From contig NZ_SPQO01000011.1 of assembly GCF_004570325.1 (NCBI RefSeq), positions 80,210 through 144,209 on the forward strand: a stretch of 64,000 bases of DNA, given 5' to 3'. A model generated the notes under the pieces. That model saw only the letters and a list, made by a program, of their open reading frames with translations. It was not told the DNA's origin and did no database searches. The position numbers were made by a program, and so were the translations under genes. The DNA comes from Mycobacterium sp. PS03-16. Lineage in GTDB: Bacteria > Actinomycetota > Actinomycetes > Mycobacteriales > Mycobacteriaceae. Below are positions 7,260 to 15,447 of the stretch, one piece after another. Each line of letters starts with the position of its first letter. The first letter of the stretch is position 1.

Positions 7260-8284
7260 ATGCCAGAACGCTGCTCGCGGCGCTGATCGTCACGACGACG
7301 ACGCTCACCGGGTGCGCAGTCGAGCAGTCGGGTCAGCAGCCCGACAAGCCCACGATCCGCGTGGGCTACCAGACCTTCCCGAGTGGCGACCTGATCGTCA
7401 AGAACAACCGCTGGCTCGAAGAGGCGTTGCCCGAGTACAACATCAAGTGGACGAAGTTCGACTCCGGCGCCGATGTCAACACGGCGTTCATCGCCAAGGA
7501 ACTCGACTTCGGCGCGCTGGGTTCCAGCCCCGTCGCCCGCGGACTGTCCGAGCCGCTCAACATCCCCTACCAGGTCGCCTTCGTGCTCGACGTGGCCGGG
7601 GACAACGAGGCGCTGGTGGCGCGCGACGGCACCGGAATCGACACGATCGGCCGGCTGCGGGGTAAGCGCGTCGCCACGCCGTTCGCGTCGACGGCCCACT
7701 ACAGCCTGCTGGCGGCGCTGTCCCAGAACGGACTGTCGCCCGCCGACGTCGCGCTGGTCGACCTGCAGCCGCAGGCGATCCTGGCGGCGTGGGAGCGCGG
7801 TGACATCGACGCCGCCTACACGTGGCTGCCTACGCTGGACCAGCTGCGCACGAGCGGCAAAGACCTGGTTACCAGCCGACAGCTCGCCGAGAGCGGCAAG
7901 CCGACGCTGGACCTGGGCGTGGTCTCCGACGAGTTCGCCGCCGCTCACCCCGAGGTCGTCGACATCTGGCGTCAGCAGGAGTCTCGGGCACTCACCCTGA
8001 TCCGCGACGATCCCGCTGCTGCCGCCAAGGCCGTCGCCGCCGAGATCGGGCTGTCCCCTGCCGAAACGGAAGGCCAGATCGCCCAGGGCGTCTTCCTGAC
8101 GCCCGGTGAGGTCGCCTCCGCCGAATGGCTGGGCACTGACGGCAAGCCGGGCAACATCGCGGTCAACCTGCACAGCGCCTCGCAGTTCCTCGCCGACCAG
8201 AAGCAGATCCCGGCGGCCTCACCCCTGCAGACCTTCCAGGACGCGATCTACACCAAGGGGCTACCCGATGTCCTCGGCCAGTGA
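7256..8284 (+). CDS. Sulfonate/taurine-type substrate-binding lipoprotein (SsuA/TauA family)
   Basis: 342 residues with a lipoprotein signal peptide ending in the lipobox LTGC (C20). The mature part begins with IRVGYQTFPSGDLIVKNNRWLEE and contains DFGALGSSPVARGL and FASTAHYSLLAAL, typical of periplasmic SsuA/TauA/NMT1-like ligand-binding proteins. It would be lipid-anchored outside the membrane and deliver ligand to the permease encoded upstream. The ATG overlaps the permease stop (ATGA), so translation is coupled. Confidence 0.87.
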   Translation: MNARTLLAALIVTTTTLTGCAVEQSGQQPDKPTIRVGYQTFPSGDLIVKNNRWLEEALPEYNIKWTKFDSGADVNTAFIAKELDFGALGSSPVARGLSEPLNIPYQVAFVLDVAGDNEALVARDGTGIDTIGRLRGKRVATPFASTAHYSLLAALSQNGLSPADVALVDLQPQAILAAWERGDIDAAYTWLPTLDQLRTSGKDLVTSRQLAESGKPTLDLGVVSDEFAAAHPEVVDIWRQQESRALTLIRDDPAAAAKAVAAEIGLSPAETEGQIAQGVFLTPGEVASAEWLGTDGKPGNIAVNLHSASQFLADQKQIPAASPLQTFQDAIYTKGLPDVLGQ

Positions 8285-9047
8285 CGCCGCGATCCGCATC
8301 ACCGCGGTATCGCACCGCTACGGCACCGGCCGTAACGAGGTCACGGCACTGGGCCCGCTCGACCTGACCATCGAACCCGGCACCTTCCTCGTGCTGGTCG
8401 GCGCATCGGGATGCGGTAAGAGCACGCTGCTGCGGCTGCTCGCCGGCTTCGAGTCGCCCAGCGAGGGCTCGGTGGCCGTGTCCGGATCGCCCCCGGCGCC
8501 CGGCGTCACCGCGGGCGTGGTGTTCCAGCAACCGCGGCTGTTCCCGTGGCGCACGGTCGGCGGCAACGTCGACCTCGCGCTGAAGTACGCCGAAGTGCCC
8601 CGTGACCGTCGCACCGCGCGACGCGAAGAACTGCTCAGCCGCGTGGGACTGGAGGGCACCGCCGGCCGCAAGGTCTGGGAGATCAGCGGCGGCCAGCAGC
8701 AGCGTGTCGCGATCGCCCGGGCGTTGGCGGCCGAGACCCCACTGTTCCTGCTCGACGAACCGTTCGCGGCACTGGACGCGCTGACCCGGGAACGCCTGCA
8801 GGAGGACGTTCGTCGGGTCAGCGCCGAATCCGGTCGCACCACCGTGTTCGTCACCCACAGCGCCGACGAGGCCGCCTTTCTCGGGTCGCGCATCGTGGTG
8901 CTGACGCGGCGGCCGGGCCAGATCGCCATGGACCTGTCCGTCGATCTCCCGCGCACCGGCGTGGACGCCGACGACATCCGCCGATCGACCGAGTACACCG
9001 AGCTCAGGGCCGAGGTCGGGCGCGCCGTCCGAGCCGCCGCGGCGTGA
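8268..9047 (+). CDS. Sulfonate/taurine-type ABC transporter ATPase (SsuB/TauB family)
   Basis: 259 residues. Walker A GASGCGKS is at 45-52, the signature ISGGQQQR at 139-146, Walker B with LLDEP at about 161-165, and the switch histidine in VTHSADEAA. The Q-loop region FQQPRLFPWRTV has the PWRTV block typical of SsuB/TauB ATPases. The ATG at 8268 lies inside the end of the lipoprotein gene, a 17-nt overlap. A longer in-frame start at 8106 would lie wholly within the lipoprotein gene and was rejected. It energises the importer formed with the two preceding products. Confidence 0.88.
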   Translation: MSSASDAAIRITAVSHRYGTGRNEVTALGPLDLTIEPGTFLVLVGASGCGKSTLLRLLAGFESPSEGSVAVSGSPPAPGVTAGVVFQQPRLFPWRTVGGNVDLALKYAEVPRDRRTARREELLSRVGLEGTAGRKVWEISGGQQQRVAIARALAAETPLFLLDEPFAALDALTRERLQEDVRRVSAESGRTTVFVTHSADEAAFLGSRIVVLTRRPGQIAMDLSVDLPRTGVDADDIRRSTEYTELRAEVGRAVRAAAA

Positions 9048-9221
9048 AAGACTCACGCTGACTTCAGCTCTGGTGTGCGATCCCCGCCCGACCTAGCGTC
9101 CGAGTGACCCCACGTCTGCTCTTCGAGATTGGCGCACCATGTCCGAGATCACCGCTGTCCCAGATTCTTCACCACAGCCTCCGACGCCGGCCAACGGCCA
9201 CTTCTGACGAGAGACGCAGCC
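9048..9221 (+). other. Intergenic leader of the broken rhodanese gene, with a candidate small ORF
   Basis: A good -10 hexamer, TAGCGT, is at 9094-9099. An ORF of 22 codons (9139-9207, MSEITAVPDSSPQ...) ends 14 nt before the rhodanese ATG. It has no cysteine, no clear ribosome binding site and is proline-rich, so it is not a member of the polycysteine leader set. GTG 9104 follows the hexamer too closely for the leaderless spacing seen elsewhere and opens a frame of more than 200 codons that overlaps the rhodanese. Confidence 0.3.
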
Positions 9222-9815
9222 ATGACCACAACAGCCCGTCCGGTAGATACCCACGAGCTGCGGCTGCGCCTCGAGTCACCGGCGCCGCCGCTGGTTGTGG
9301 ATGTGCGCACCGCGGCGGAGTTCGAGACCGCGCACATCCCCGGCTCGCACAACGTGCCCCTCGACGTCATCGCATCCCGCCGGGACGACCTGCTCGACCG
9401 AGTCGGCGACGATGTGGTTTTCGTGTGCCACTCGGGAGCCCGGGCAGCGCGCGCCGAACACCTGCTGCGCGCCGACCCGTCGGCGCCGCGGTAGGTGCTG
9501 CTTGGCGGCGTCGCCGAGTGGGAGAACAACGGGTTCGCGCTGGACCGCGGTCGGCAGCGGTGGGACCTCGAGCGTCAGGTGCGGCTCGTCGCCGGCTCGA
9601 TCGTGCTGTCATCGATCGTCGGATCCGTTGCGGTCCCGAAACTCAAGTGGGTCGCCGCCGGGATCGGCGGCGGCCTGACGTTTGCGGCGGTGAGCAACAC
9701 CTGCGCGATGGCCGATGCCCTGTCGAAGCTCCCCTACAACCGGCCATCCCGACCGGACGCCGATGCGCTCATCGCGCTGCTCCACAGCCGGCGGCGTAGC
9801 GCACCCAGCTCCTAA
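9222..9815 (+). pseudogene. Rhodanese-domain protein with C-terminal DUF2892-like membrane region, interrupted by one amber codon
   Basis: Codons 1-90 encode a rhodanese domain with the active-site loop CHSGARAARA (C69) and the HIPGSHNVPLD block. A TAG at 9492-9494 stops it. The same frame continues directly with VLLGGVAEWENNGF, the usual end of the rhodanese domain, then GRQRWDLERQVRLVAGSIVL and the hydrophobic DUF2892-like tail LSKLPYNR. Read through, the product would be 197 residues, normal for this fused mycobacterial/proteobacterial type. A single CAG-to-TAG change would explain it. The first piece keeps the catalytic cysteine but lacks the final strand and helix. Its end overlaps the end of cysA on the other strand by 4 bp. 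Confidence 0.82.
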
Positions 9816-10867
9816 CCGGTCGTGACCGACTCGTCGGCGGCAGCAGAGTCCGACGTCGGCACGGTGGACCCGCCTGGAAGCGTCGGCACCCGGGTGGCCC
9901 GCACGTACACGACGTCGCCTTCGCGCAGCCCCAGCGCCTCGGCGTCACCGCGGGTGATCTGCGCGGTGAACGGCGCCCGCGTGTGCGCGTTGCTCAACTC
10001 CAGACGCACCTCGAACCCCAGCACGACCACCCGGTCGATGGTCGCCTCCACCACATCGGTGGCCCGCGCCGAGTCACGCTCGTGCAGCGGCAGATTCGGG
10101 TTTCTGCCCACACGGATGTCGTGCGGGCGCACCAGAACGCCGTTGAGCGAGGACACCGCACCCAGAAACGACATGACGAACGCGTTGGCCGGGGTGTCGT
10201 AGACCTCGGTCGGTGACCCGACCTGCTCGATGCGGCCCTTGTTGAGCACCGCGATGCGGTCGGCGACGTCGAGCGCCTCGGCTTGGTCGTGGGTGACCAG
10301 CACCGTGGTGACGTGCACCTCGTCGTGCAGGCGGCGCAGCCACGCCCGCAGGTCCTCGCGCACCTTGGCGTCCAGGGCGCCGAACGGCTCGTCGAGCAGC
10401 AGGACCTGCGGGTCCACCGCCAGCGCGCGCGCCAGCGCCATGCGCTGCCGCTGACCACCGGAGAGCTGATTCGGGTAGCGGTTCTGGAACCCGGCGAGGC
10501 CCACGACCTCGAGCAGGTTGTCCACCTTCTCCTTGACCTCGGCCTTCGGCCGCTTGCGGATCTTCAGCCCGAACGCCACGTTGTCGCGGACCGTGAGGTG
10601 CTTGAACGCCGCGTAATGCTGGAAGACGAAGCCGATGCCGCGTCGCTGCGGCGGCACGTGCGTGACATCGCGGCCGTTGATGGTGATCGTGCCGGTGTCG
10701 GGTTGATCCAGTCCGGCGATGGCCCGCAGCAGCGTCGACTTGCCGGAGCCGCTGGGCCCGAGCAGCGCGGTCAGGGAGCCGGCCGGCACCACGAAGTCGA
10801 CGTTGTCGAGCGCCGCGAAATCTCCGTAGTGCTTGTTGGCGCCTTCGATTGTGATCGCGTTGGTCAT
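9812..10867 (-). CDS. cysA: Sulfate/thiosulfate ABC transporter ATPase CysA
   Basis: A 351-residue ATPase. Walker A GPSGSGKS is at 37-44, the signature LSGGQRQR at 135-142, [11 protein letters not shown] at about 157-167 and the switch histidine in VTHDQ. The C-terminal third (from about residue 235) contains [14 protein letters not shown] and a TOBE-like regulatory domain typical of CysA. It powers uptake of sulfate with CysT, CysW and the SubI lipoprotein; the gene is last in the subI-cysT-cysW-cysA order conserved with M. tuberculosis. The cysW-cysA gap is 21 bp. Confidence 0.95.
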   Translation of the reverse strand: MTNAITIEGANKHYGDFAALDNVDFVVPAGSLTALLGPSGSGKSTLLRAIAGLDQPDTGTITINGRDVTHVPPQRRGIGFVFQHYAAFKHLTVRDNVAFGLKIRKRPKAEVKEKVDNLLEVVGLAGFQNRYPNQLSGGQRQRMALARALAVDPQVLLLDEPFGALDAKVREDLRAWLRRLHDEVHVTTVLVTHDQAEALDVADRIAVLNKGRIEQVGSPTEVYDTPANAFVMSFLGAVSSLNGVLVRPHDIRVGRNPNLPLHERDSARATDVVEATIDRVVVLGFEVRLELSNAHTRAPFTAQITRGDAEALGLREGDVVYVRATRVPTLPGGSTVPTSDSAAADESVTTG

Positions 10868-10888
10868 GGTGAATCGTCTCCTTGACGA

Positions 10889-11701
10889 CTATTTGGCGGC
10901 CCGCGCCCGGCGGGCGTCGAGGATGACTTGGGCGATGAGCACCAGCACGGCGACCGCCATCAGCACCGTCGAGATGGCGTATGCCCCGTACTCATTGCCC
11001 CGGAAGTACCGGTCGGACACCAGCAGGGTCATGGTCTGCGACTGACCGGGCAGGTTGGACGACACCATGATCACTGCGCCGTACTCGCCGAGGGTGCGCG
11101 CGACGGTCAACACGACACCGTAGGTCAGTCCCCACCGGATCGACGGCAGGGTGATCCGCCAGAACGTCTGCCACCACTGCGCACCCAGTGTCGAGGAGGC
11201 CTCCTCCTGGTCGGTGCCGATCTCGTGCAGCACCGGCTCGACCTCGCGGATGACGAACGGCACGGTGACGAAGATGCTGGCGAGCACGATGCCCGGGAAG
11301 CTGAAGATGATCTTCAGGCCGGCGTCGTTCTCGACGAACCCGAACAGCCCGGCTGAGCCCCACAGCAGGATCAACGCCACACCGACGACCACGGGCGATA
11401 CCGCGAACGGCAGGTCGATGACGGCCTGCAGGAGGCTCTTCCCACGAAATCTGTTGCGCGCCAGTACCAGTGCAGTCGGCACCCCGAACACCACGTTGAG
11501 GGGCACCACGATCGCGACCACCAGCAGCGACAGCTGCAGCGCCGACACCGCGGCCGGCGTGGTGATCGACGAGAAGAACGCCCCGATCCCGGGTGAGAAC
11601 GTGCGCCACAGGATCAGTGCGACGGGCACCACCACCAACACGGCCAAATAGGCCAGCGCCACGAAGCGGACGACCGCGCGCGTCACGGGTGACAACGTCA
11701 T
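10889..11701 (-). CDS. cysW: Sulfate ABC transporter permease CysW
   Basis: A 270-residue inner membrane permease with about six transmembrane segments. The EAA loop reads EEASSTLGAQWWQTFWRITLP, followed by GEYGAVIMVSSNLPGQSQT, characteristic of sulfate permeases. The ATG at 11701 overlaps the cysT stop (ATGA). A 47-codon upstream extension lies inside cysT and was rejected. With CysT it forms the membrane channel of the sulfate importer. Confidence 0.93.
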   Translation of the reverse strand: MTLSPVTRAVVRFVALAYLAVLVVVPVALILWRTFSPGIGAFFSSITTPAAVSALQLSLLVVAIVVPLNVVFGVPTALVLARNRFRGKSLLQAVIDLPFAVSPVVVGVALILLWGSAGLFGFVENDAGLKIIFSFPGIVLASIFVTVPFVIREVEPVLHEIGTDQEEASSTLGAQWWQTFWRITLPSIRWGLTYGVVLTVARTLGEYGAVIMVSSNLPGQSQTMTLLVSDRYFRGNEYGAYAISTVLMAVAVLVLIAQVILDARRARAAK

Positions 11702-12582
11702 CGCGCCAGCTCCTCGCGCTTGGCCGCCCGCGACCCGATGGCCCGCAGGATGAACAGCACCACGAACGAGATGGCGAGCAGGGCAATCGAGATGGCCGCC
11801 GCGCCGACCCGGTCGTCGTTCTCGATCAGGGTCCTGATCCACTGGGAGGACACCTCGGTCTCGCCGGGGATCGCGCCGCCGATGAGCACCACGGACCCGA
11901 ACTCGCCGATCGCCCGGGAGAACGCGAGCCCGGCGCCCGACAGCAGCGACGGCAGCAGCGCGGGCAGGATCACCTTGGTGAGGATGGTGACGTTGTTGGC
12001 GCCCAGCGAGGCCGCCGCCTCCTCCACCTCACGGTCGAGCTCGATCAGCACGGGCTGCACGGAACGGACGACGAACGGCAGCGTGACGAACAGCAGCGCG
12101 ACGCCGACACCCCAGGCCGTGTGGTGCAGGTGAATTCCGACCGGACTGCTCGGACCGTAGAGCGCCAGCATCACCAGGCTCGCCACGATGGTGGGCAGCG
12201 CGAACGGCAGGTCGATCAGCGCGTCGACCAACCGCTTGCCCGGAAACTCGTCGCGGGCGAGCACCCACGCGACCAGCAGGCCGAACACCGCGTTGACCAG
12301 GGTCACGCCGATGGAGATCGTCAGCGTCACACGGAAGGAGGCCAGTGCGGCCGGTGAGGTGACCGCCGCCCAGAACGCCTCCGCGCCGCCGCTCACCGAC
12401 TGCCACAGGATCGCGGCGAGCGGAAGCAGAACGATCAGCGACAGCCACAGGGTGGCGGCGCCCACTCGCAGGGACGCGTTGCCGTACCGCCGGCCGAAGA
12501 CCCCCCGGGGGCGGCCCGACCCCCGGTCACCGGAGAGCTCGGGCCGAACCGCCTCGGGATTCGGGTCGACCGCTGTGGTCAT
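11698..12582 (-). CDS. cysT: Sulfate ABC transporter permease CysT
   Basis: 294 residues. A cytoplasmic N-terminus of about 45 residues precedes roughly six membrane segments. The EAA loop is EEAAASLGANNVTILTKVILP, followed by GEFGSVVLIGGAIPGETEVSS, the sulfate-permease block. The start ATG at 12582 overlaps the subI stop codon, so subI, cysT and cysW form a translationally coupled chain. The usual partner is CysW. Confidence 0.93.
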   Translation of the reverse strand: MTTAVDPNPEAVRPELSGDRGSGRPRGVFGRRYGNASLRVGAATLWLSLIVLLPLAAILWQSVSGGAEAFWAAVTSPAALASFRVTLTISIGVTLVNAVFGLLVAWVLARDEFPGKRLVDALIDLPFALPTIVASLVMLALYGPSSPVGIHLHHTAWGVGVALLFVTLPFVVRSVQPVLIELDREVEEAAASLGANNVTILTKVILPALLPSLLSGAGLAFSRAIGEFGSVVLIGGAIPGETEVSSQWIRTLIENDDRVGAAAISIALLAISFVVLFILRAIGSRAAKREELAR

Positions 12583-13598
12583 CCGGTCGCCTGCTGGTAG
12601 ATCTTGGTGATCGTGCCGGTGTCCTTGTTGAACAGCTCGCTGTCGACCTCCTGCCACCCACCGAGGTCGTTGATGGTCCACAACTTCTGCGGCGCGGGGA
12701 ACTTCTCGGCGAACTCGGCGAGCACGGCCGGGTCGACGGGCCGGAAGCCGGCCTCCGCCCACAGCCGCTGCGCCTCCGGCGTGTACTGGAAATTGATGAA
12801 ATCCGTGGCCTTGTCCCGGTACTGGCTGCCGTTGACCACCGCGACCGGGTTCTCGATCTTGAAGGTCTGCGGCGGGTTGACGTACTCGAGGTCGAAGTTG
12901 AGCGCCTCGTTCTCGTAGGCCAGCAGCACGTCACCGCTGCCCTGCTGGAACACGTCGGTGGCTTCCCGGCCGGAACCCGGGCGCAGCTTGACGTGCTCGG
13001 TGACGAGCTTGGTGACGAAGTCGATGCCCGCCTGCGGATCTTGTCCGCCGTTGCTGGCGTAGGCGTACGGGGCGAGCAGGTTCCACTTCGCCGAACCGCT
13101 GCTCAGCGGGCTCGGGGTGATCACCTCCACGCCGGGCTTGAGCAGGTCGTTCCAGTCCCGGATGTTCTTGGGATTGCCGGGGCGCACCGCGAAACTGACC
13201 ACCGAACCGAACGGGATGCCGTTGTTCGGCGCGGCGTTCCAGTTCTCGTCGACCTTGCCGGCCTTGACGAGTCGGGTGATGTCGGGCTCGACCGAGAAGT
13301 TGACGATGTCGGCGGGCTTGCCCGATTCCACCGCGCGGGACTGGTCGCCCGACGCGCCGTAGGAGCCGGTGACCGCGACCCCTCTGCCCTCTTCGGTGGC
13401 AGCGAACGCGGGCGCCACCTTGGACCAGCCGGGTTCGGGTACCGCGAAGGCGACCAGCGTGAGGGTGGTCTCGGCCGAGCCGCCGTCCTCACCAGCGACG
13501 TCGCTGGCACCGCCGCCGCACGCGGTGAGCAGGGTGGCCGTGGTGGCGAGCGCCGCGGCCGCCCGCCAGCGCTTCGAATTCCTGACTGTCGTGAACAT
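12579..13598 (-). CDS. subI: Sulfate-binding lipoprotein SubI
   Basis: 339 residues with a signal peptide ending in the lipobox LLTAC (C27). The mature domain carries SYGASGDQSRAV, then SGKPADIVNFS and TPSPLSSGSAKWN, the classic residues around the buried sulfate in Sbp/CysP-type proteins. It captures sulfate outside the membrane for CysT-CysW-CysA. AAAGG (13609-13605 on the minus strand) is the ribosome binding site, 6 nt before the ATG. It abuts a long hairpin and lies downstream of a polycysteine uORF, implying cysteine-dependent control of the operon. Confidence 0.94.
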   Translation of the reverse strand: MFTTVRNSKRWRAAAALATTATLLTACGGGASDVAGEDGGSAETTLTLVAFAVPEPGWSKVAPAFAATEEGRGVAVTGSYGASGDQSRAVESGKPADIVNFSVEPDITRLVKAGKVDENWNAAPNNGIPFGSVVSFAVRPGNPKNIRDWNDLLKPGVEVITPSPLSSGSAKWNLLAPYAYASNGGQDPQAGIDFVTKLVTEHVKLRPGSGREATDVFQQGSGDVLLAYENEALNFDLEYVNPPQTFKIENPVAVVNGSQYRDKATDFINFQYTPEAQRLWAEAGFRPVDPAVLAEFAEKFPAPQKLWTINDLGGWQEVDSELFNKDTGTITKIYQQATG

Positions 13599-13604
13599 CG
13601 ATGA

Positions 13605-13650
13605 CCTTTCTTGCCGGATGACGAGTGAGCGAACCCGTCACGACGGCAAG
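13605..13650 (-). promoter_or_regulatory. Hairpin abutting the subI ribosome binding site
   Basis: CTTGCCG (13610-13616) and CGGCAAG (13644-13650) are perfect 7-bp inverted repeats. A nested second stem, TGACG (13619-13623) with CGTCA (13636-13640), extends the structure. On the subI transcript the base of the stem ends directly against the AAAGG ribosome binding site (13609-13605). Together with the uORF 67 nt further upstream, this suggests translational attenuation. The stems are seen; the control role is inferred. Confidence 0.55.
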
Positions 13651-13716
13651 GGGATGAATCGATGTCACGACACCTGAGCAGTCGTCACCGATCCCAACAC
13701 CGCGGACGGGAGGGAT

Positions 13717-13806
13717 TCAGCGACAACAGCGAACGACGACAGCAGCGCACGAACGCACCACAACGGGAGCCAAGTGGCTCACGCTGTCACCGTGCGCTGA
13801 CTGCAT
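13717..13806 (-). CDS. Leaderless polycysteine leader peptide upstream of subI
   Basis: A 29-codon ORF beginning MQSAHGDSV and ending VVVRCCR then TGA, with another cysteine at position 20. There is no ribosome binding site; a perfect TANNNT hexamer (TATTGT) sits at -13 to -8, so the mRNA should begin with the ATG. The stop is 118 nt before the subI ATG. Its tail (RCCR) resembles that of the sulfonate-importer leader peptide (FCCR). Known M. smegmatis leaderless polycysteine ORFs lie upstream of sulfur genes, including this transporter position as recalled. Confidence 0.87.
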   Translation of the reverse strand: MQSAHGDSVSHLAPVVVRSCAAVVVRCCR

Positions 13807-13813
13807 GGCGCGA

Positions 13814-13819
13814 ACAATA
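13814..13819 (-). promoter_or_regulatory. -10 element of the subI operon leader
   Basis: TATTGT on the minus strand is a full TANNNT match at -13 to -8 relative to the ATG at 13806. It is the best of the three sulfur leader promoters and supports a leaderless start. Confidence 0.7.
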
Positions 13820-13850
13820 GCAGAGCAGCCGGCGACGGCAATCCGGGTGC

Positions 13851-13928
13851 TCAGCGGGTCAGGAGCCAGGTGACGATCACCAGCAGCACCAGCACCACCA
13901 GGATCAGCGTCACCCGCGAGCGCGGCAT
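13851..13928 (-). CDS. Very small single-pass membrane peptide
   Basis: A 25-codon ORF, MPRSRVTLILVVLVLL then VIVTWLLTR, is one hydrophobic helix with basic ends. Its ATG is 5 nt after the stop of the 63-residue membrane protein gene upstream, so it is probably translated from the same mRNA. Its function is unknown. The neat helix with positive flanks argues for a real micro-protein, but it could be fortuitous. Confidence 0.5.
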   Translation of the reverse strand: MPRSRVTLILVVLVLLVIVTWLLTR

Positions 13929-13933
13929 ACCGG

Positions 13934-14125
13934 TCACGGCCGGTCCTGCTCGTGGCGCACCCGGCGCAGGACCTTGACGCTCTGCCCGAGGCCACCGTCG
14001 AGCACCACCGCCGCCGCGTAGGCCAGCAGCAACACCACCGGCATCACGACGGCGGTCTGGGCCAGGAAGCCGAGGCCGGTCAGCCACAACTCGACGCCGT
14101 CCCACCAACTCAGAAATGCCTCCAC
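13934..14125 (-). CDS. Small conserved membrane protein (Rv2401A position)
   Basis: 63 residues from GTG 14125: MEAFLSWWDGVELWLTGLGF, then a hydrophobic segment (LAQTAVVMPVVLLLAYAAAVVL) and a basic tail with VKVLRRVRHEQDR. This predicts one membrane helix with a cytoplasmic C-terminus. A small membrane protein gene occupies the same place, between subI and the GH15 gene, in M. tuberculosis (Rv2401A). No function can be assigned. It is divergent from the FAD monooxygenase gene with only 32 bp between them. Confidence 0.65.
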   Translation of the reverse strand: MEAFLSWWDGVELWLTGLGFLAQTAVVMPVVLLLAYAAAVVLDGGLGQSVKVLRRVRHEQDRP

Positions 14126-14157
14126 CGCGCCAGCCTATGCGATGCGATGATGGGGCG

Positions 14158-15414
14158 ATGCCGGCCGTGGTGGAGCAGACGGGGTGCATCGTGGCGGGCG
14201 GCGGCCCGGCCGGAATCATGCTGGGCCTGCTGCTCGCCCGCGCCGGTGTCGCCGTCACCGTCCTGGAGAAGCACGCCGACTTCCTGCGCGACTTCCGCGG
14301 TGACACCGTCCACGCCAGCACCCTGCGCATGCTCGACGAACTCGGGCTCGGCGACGCGTTCGGCCGGGTGCCGCACCGCGTGATCGAATCGATCAACGCC
14401 ACGGTGCAGGACACCCCGGTCAGCGTCGACCTGCGCCGAATTCCCGGTCCGCACAAACACATCGCGCTGGTGCCGCAGTGGGATTTCCTCGAGCTGCTGG
14501 CCACCGCCGCGGCGGCCGAACCGACCTTCACGCTGCTGCGCAGCAGCGAGGTGCTCACTGCGCTGCGTGACGGCCACCGCGTCACCGGGGTGAGCTACCG
14601 CGACGCCGCGGGCGAACGGCGCGACCTGCACGCCCGGCTGACCGTGGCGTGCGACGGGCGCGGGTCCACGCTGCGGGCGGCGATGGGCATGGTGCCGCGC
14701 ACCTTCGGCGCACCGATGGACGTGTGGTGGTTCCGGTTGCCGCGCGACGAGAACGACCCGCAGGGCCTGGCCGGCGTCTTCGGGACCGGGCACGCCGCGG
14801 TCGCGATCGACCGGGGCGACTACTTCCAGATGGCCTACATCATCCCCAAGGGCAGCGATGCGGCGCTGCGCGCCCAGGGCATCGACCGGCTGCGGCGCGG
14901 CGTCGTGGCGCTGCTGCCGTTCGTGGCCGACCGCATCGGGCTGCTGACGTCGTTCGACGACGTCCGGCTGCTCGACGTGCAGGTCAACCGGCTGCGCCGC
15001 TGGTACGCCGACGGGCTGCTGTGCATCGGCGACGCCGCGCACGCGATGTCCCCGGTCGGGGGGGTCGGCATCAACCTCGCCATCGCCGACGCGGTCGCCG
15101 CGGCCACCCTGCTCGCCGGACCCCTGCGCACCGGCCGGGTGTCCACACGGGACCTCGCCAAGGTCCAGGCCCGCCGCTGGCTGCCGACGGCGCTGGTGCA
15201 GAGCGCCCAGCGGGTGGTGCAGTCACGGATCATCGCCACCGCCGTCGGCGCGGACGGACCCGCGCAGGCCCCACGCGGGGTGCGGGTGGTCAACCGCGTC
15301 CCCGCACTGCGCACCCTGCTCGGCGCGGGGGTCGCCATCGGGCCGTTCCCGCAGCGCATTCCCGCATTCGCCCGGCGATCACCCAGCAACGCGCCGACAC
15401 GGCCGCACGAGTAG
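14158..15414 (+). CDS. FAD-dependent monooxygenase (PheA/TfdB-like family)
   Basis: 418 residues. The N-terminal FAD-binding motif is GGGPAG (14-19), DG at about residue 167 lies in VACDGRGSTLR, and the second FAD motif GDAAHAMSPVGGVGINLAIAD is near 290. This is the group A aromatic hydroxylase / FAD-binding_3 fold. The substrate is unknown; aromatic or quinone-like compounds are usual. The ATG at 14158 gives the normal distance to the dinucleotide motif; an extension to 14116 overlaps the divergent gene and was rejected. It is followed 33 bp later by the GH15 trehalase gene. Confidence 0.82.
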   Translation: MPAVVEQTGCIVAGGGPAGIMLGLLLARAGVAVTVLEKHADFLRDFRGDTVHASTLRMLDELGLGDAFGRVPHRVIESINATVQDTPVSVDLRRIPGPHKHIALVPQWDFLELLATAAAAEPTFTLLRSSEVLTALRDGHRVTGVSYRDAAGERRDLHARLTVACDGRGSTLRAAMGMVPRTFGAPMDVWWFRLPRDENDPQGLAGVFGTGHAAVAIDRGDYFQMAYIIPKGSDAALRAQGIDRLRRGVVALLPFVADRIGLLTSFDDVRLLDVQVNRLRRWYADGLLCIGDAAHAMSPVGGVGINLAIADAVAAATLLAGPLRTGRVSTRDLAKVQARRWLPTALVQSAQRVVQSRIIATAVGADGPAQAPRGVRVVNRVPALRTLLGAGVAIGPFPQRIPAFARRSPSNAPTRPHE

Positions 15415-15447
15415 ACGCCGGGCAGGTCGGCAGTCGATGATGTCGGC

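Noticed and set aside
9104..9799. GTG 9104 as a leaderless start of a 231-codon protein over the rhodanese
   Set aside because: The hexamer TAGCGT is only 4 bases before it, unlike the fixed -13 to -8 spacing elsewhere, and the translation is R/A/G-rich with no motifs.
13851..14125. One longer frame joining the two small membrane proteins
   Set aside because: They are in different frames with 5 nt between stop and start; no frameshift signal is seen, so they are listed as two genes.
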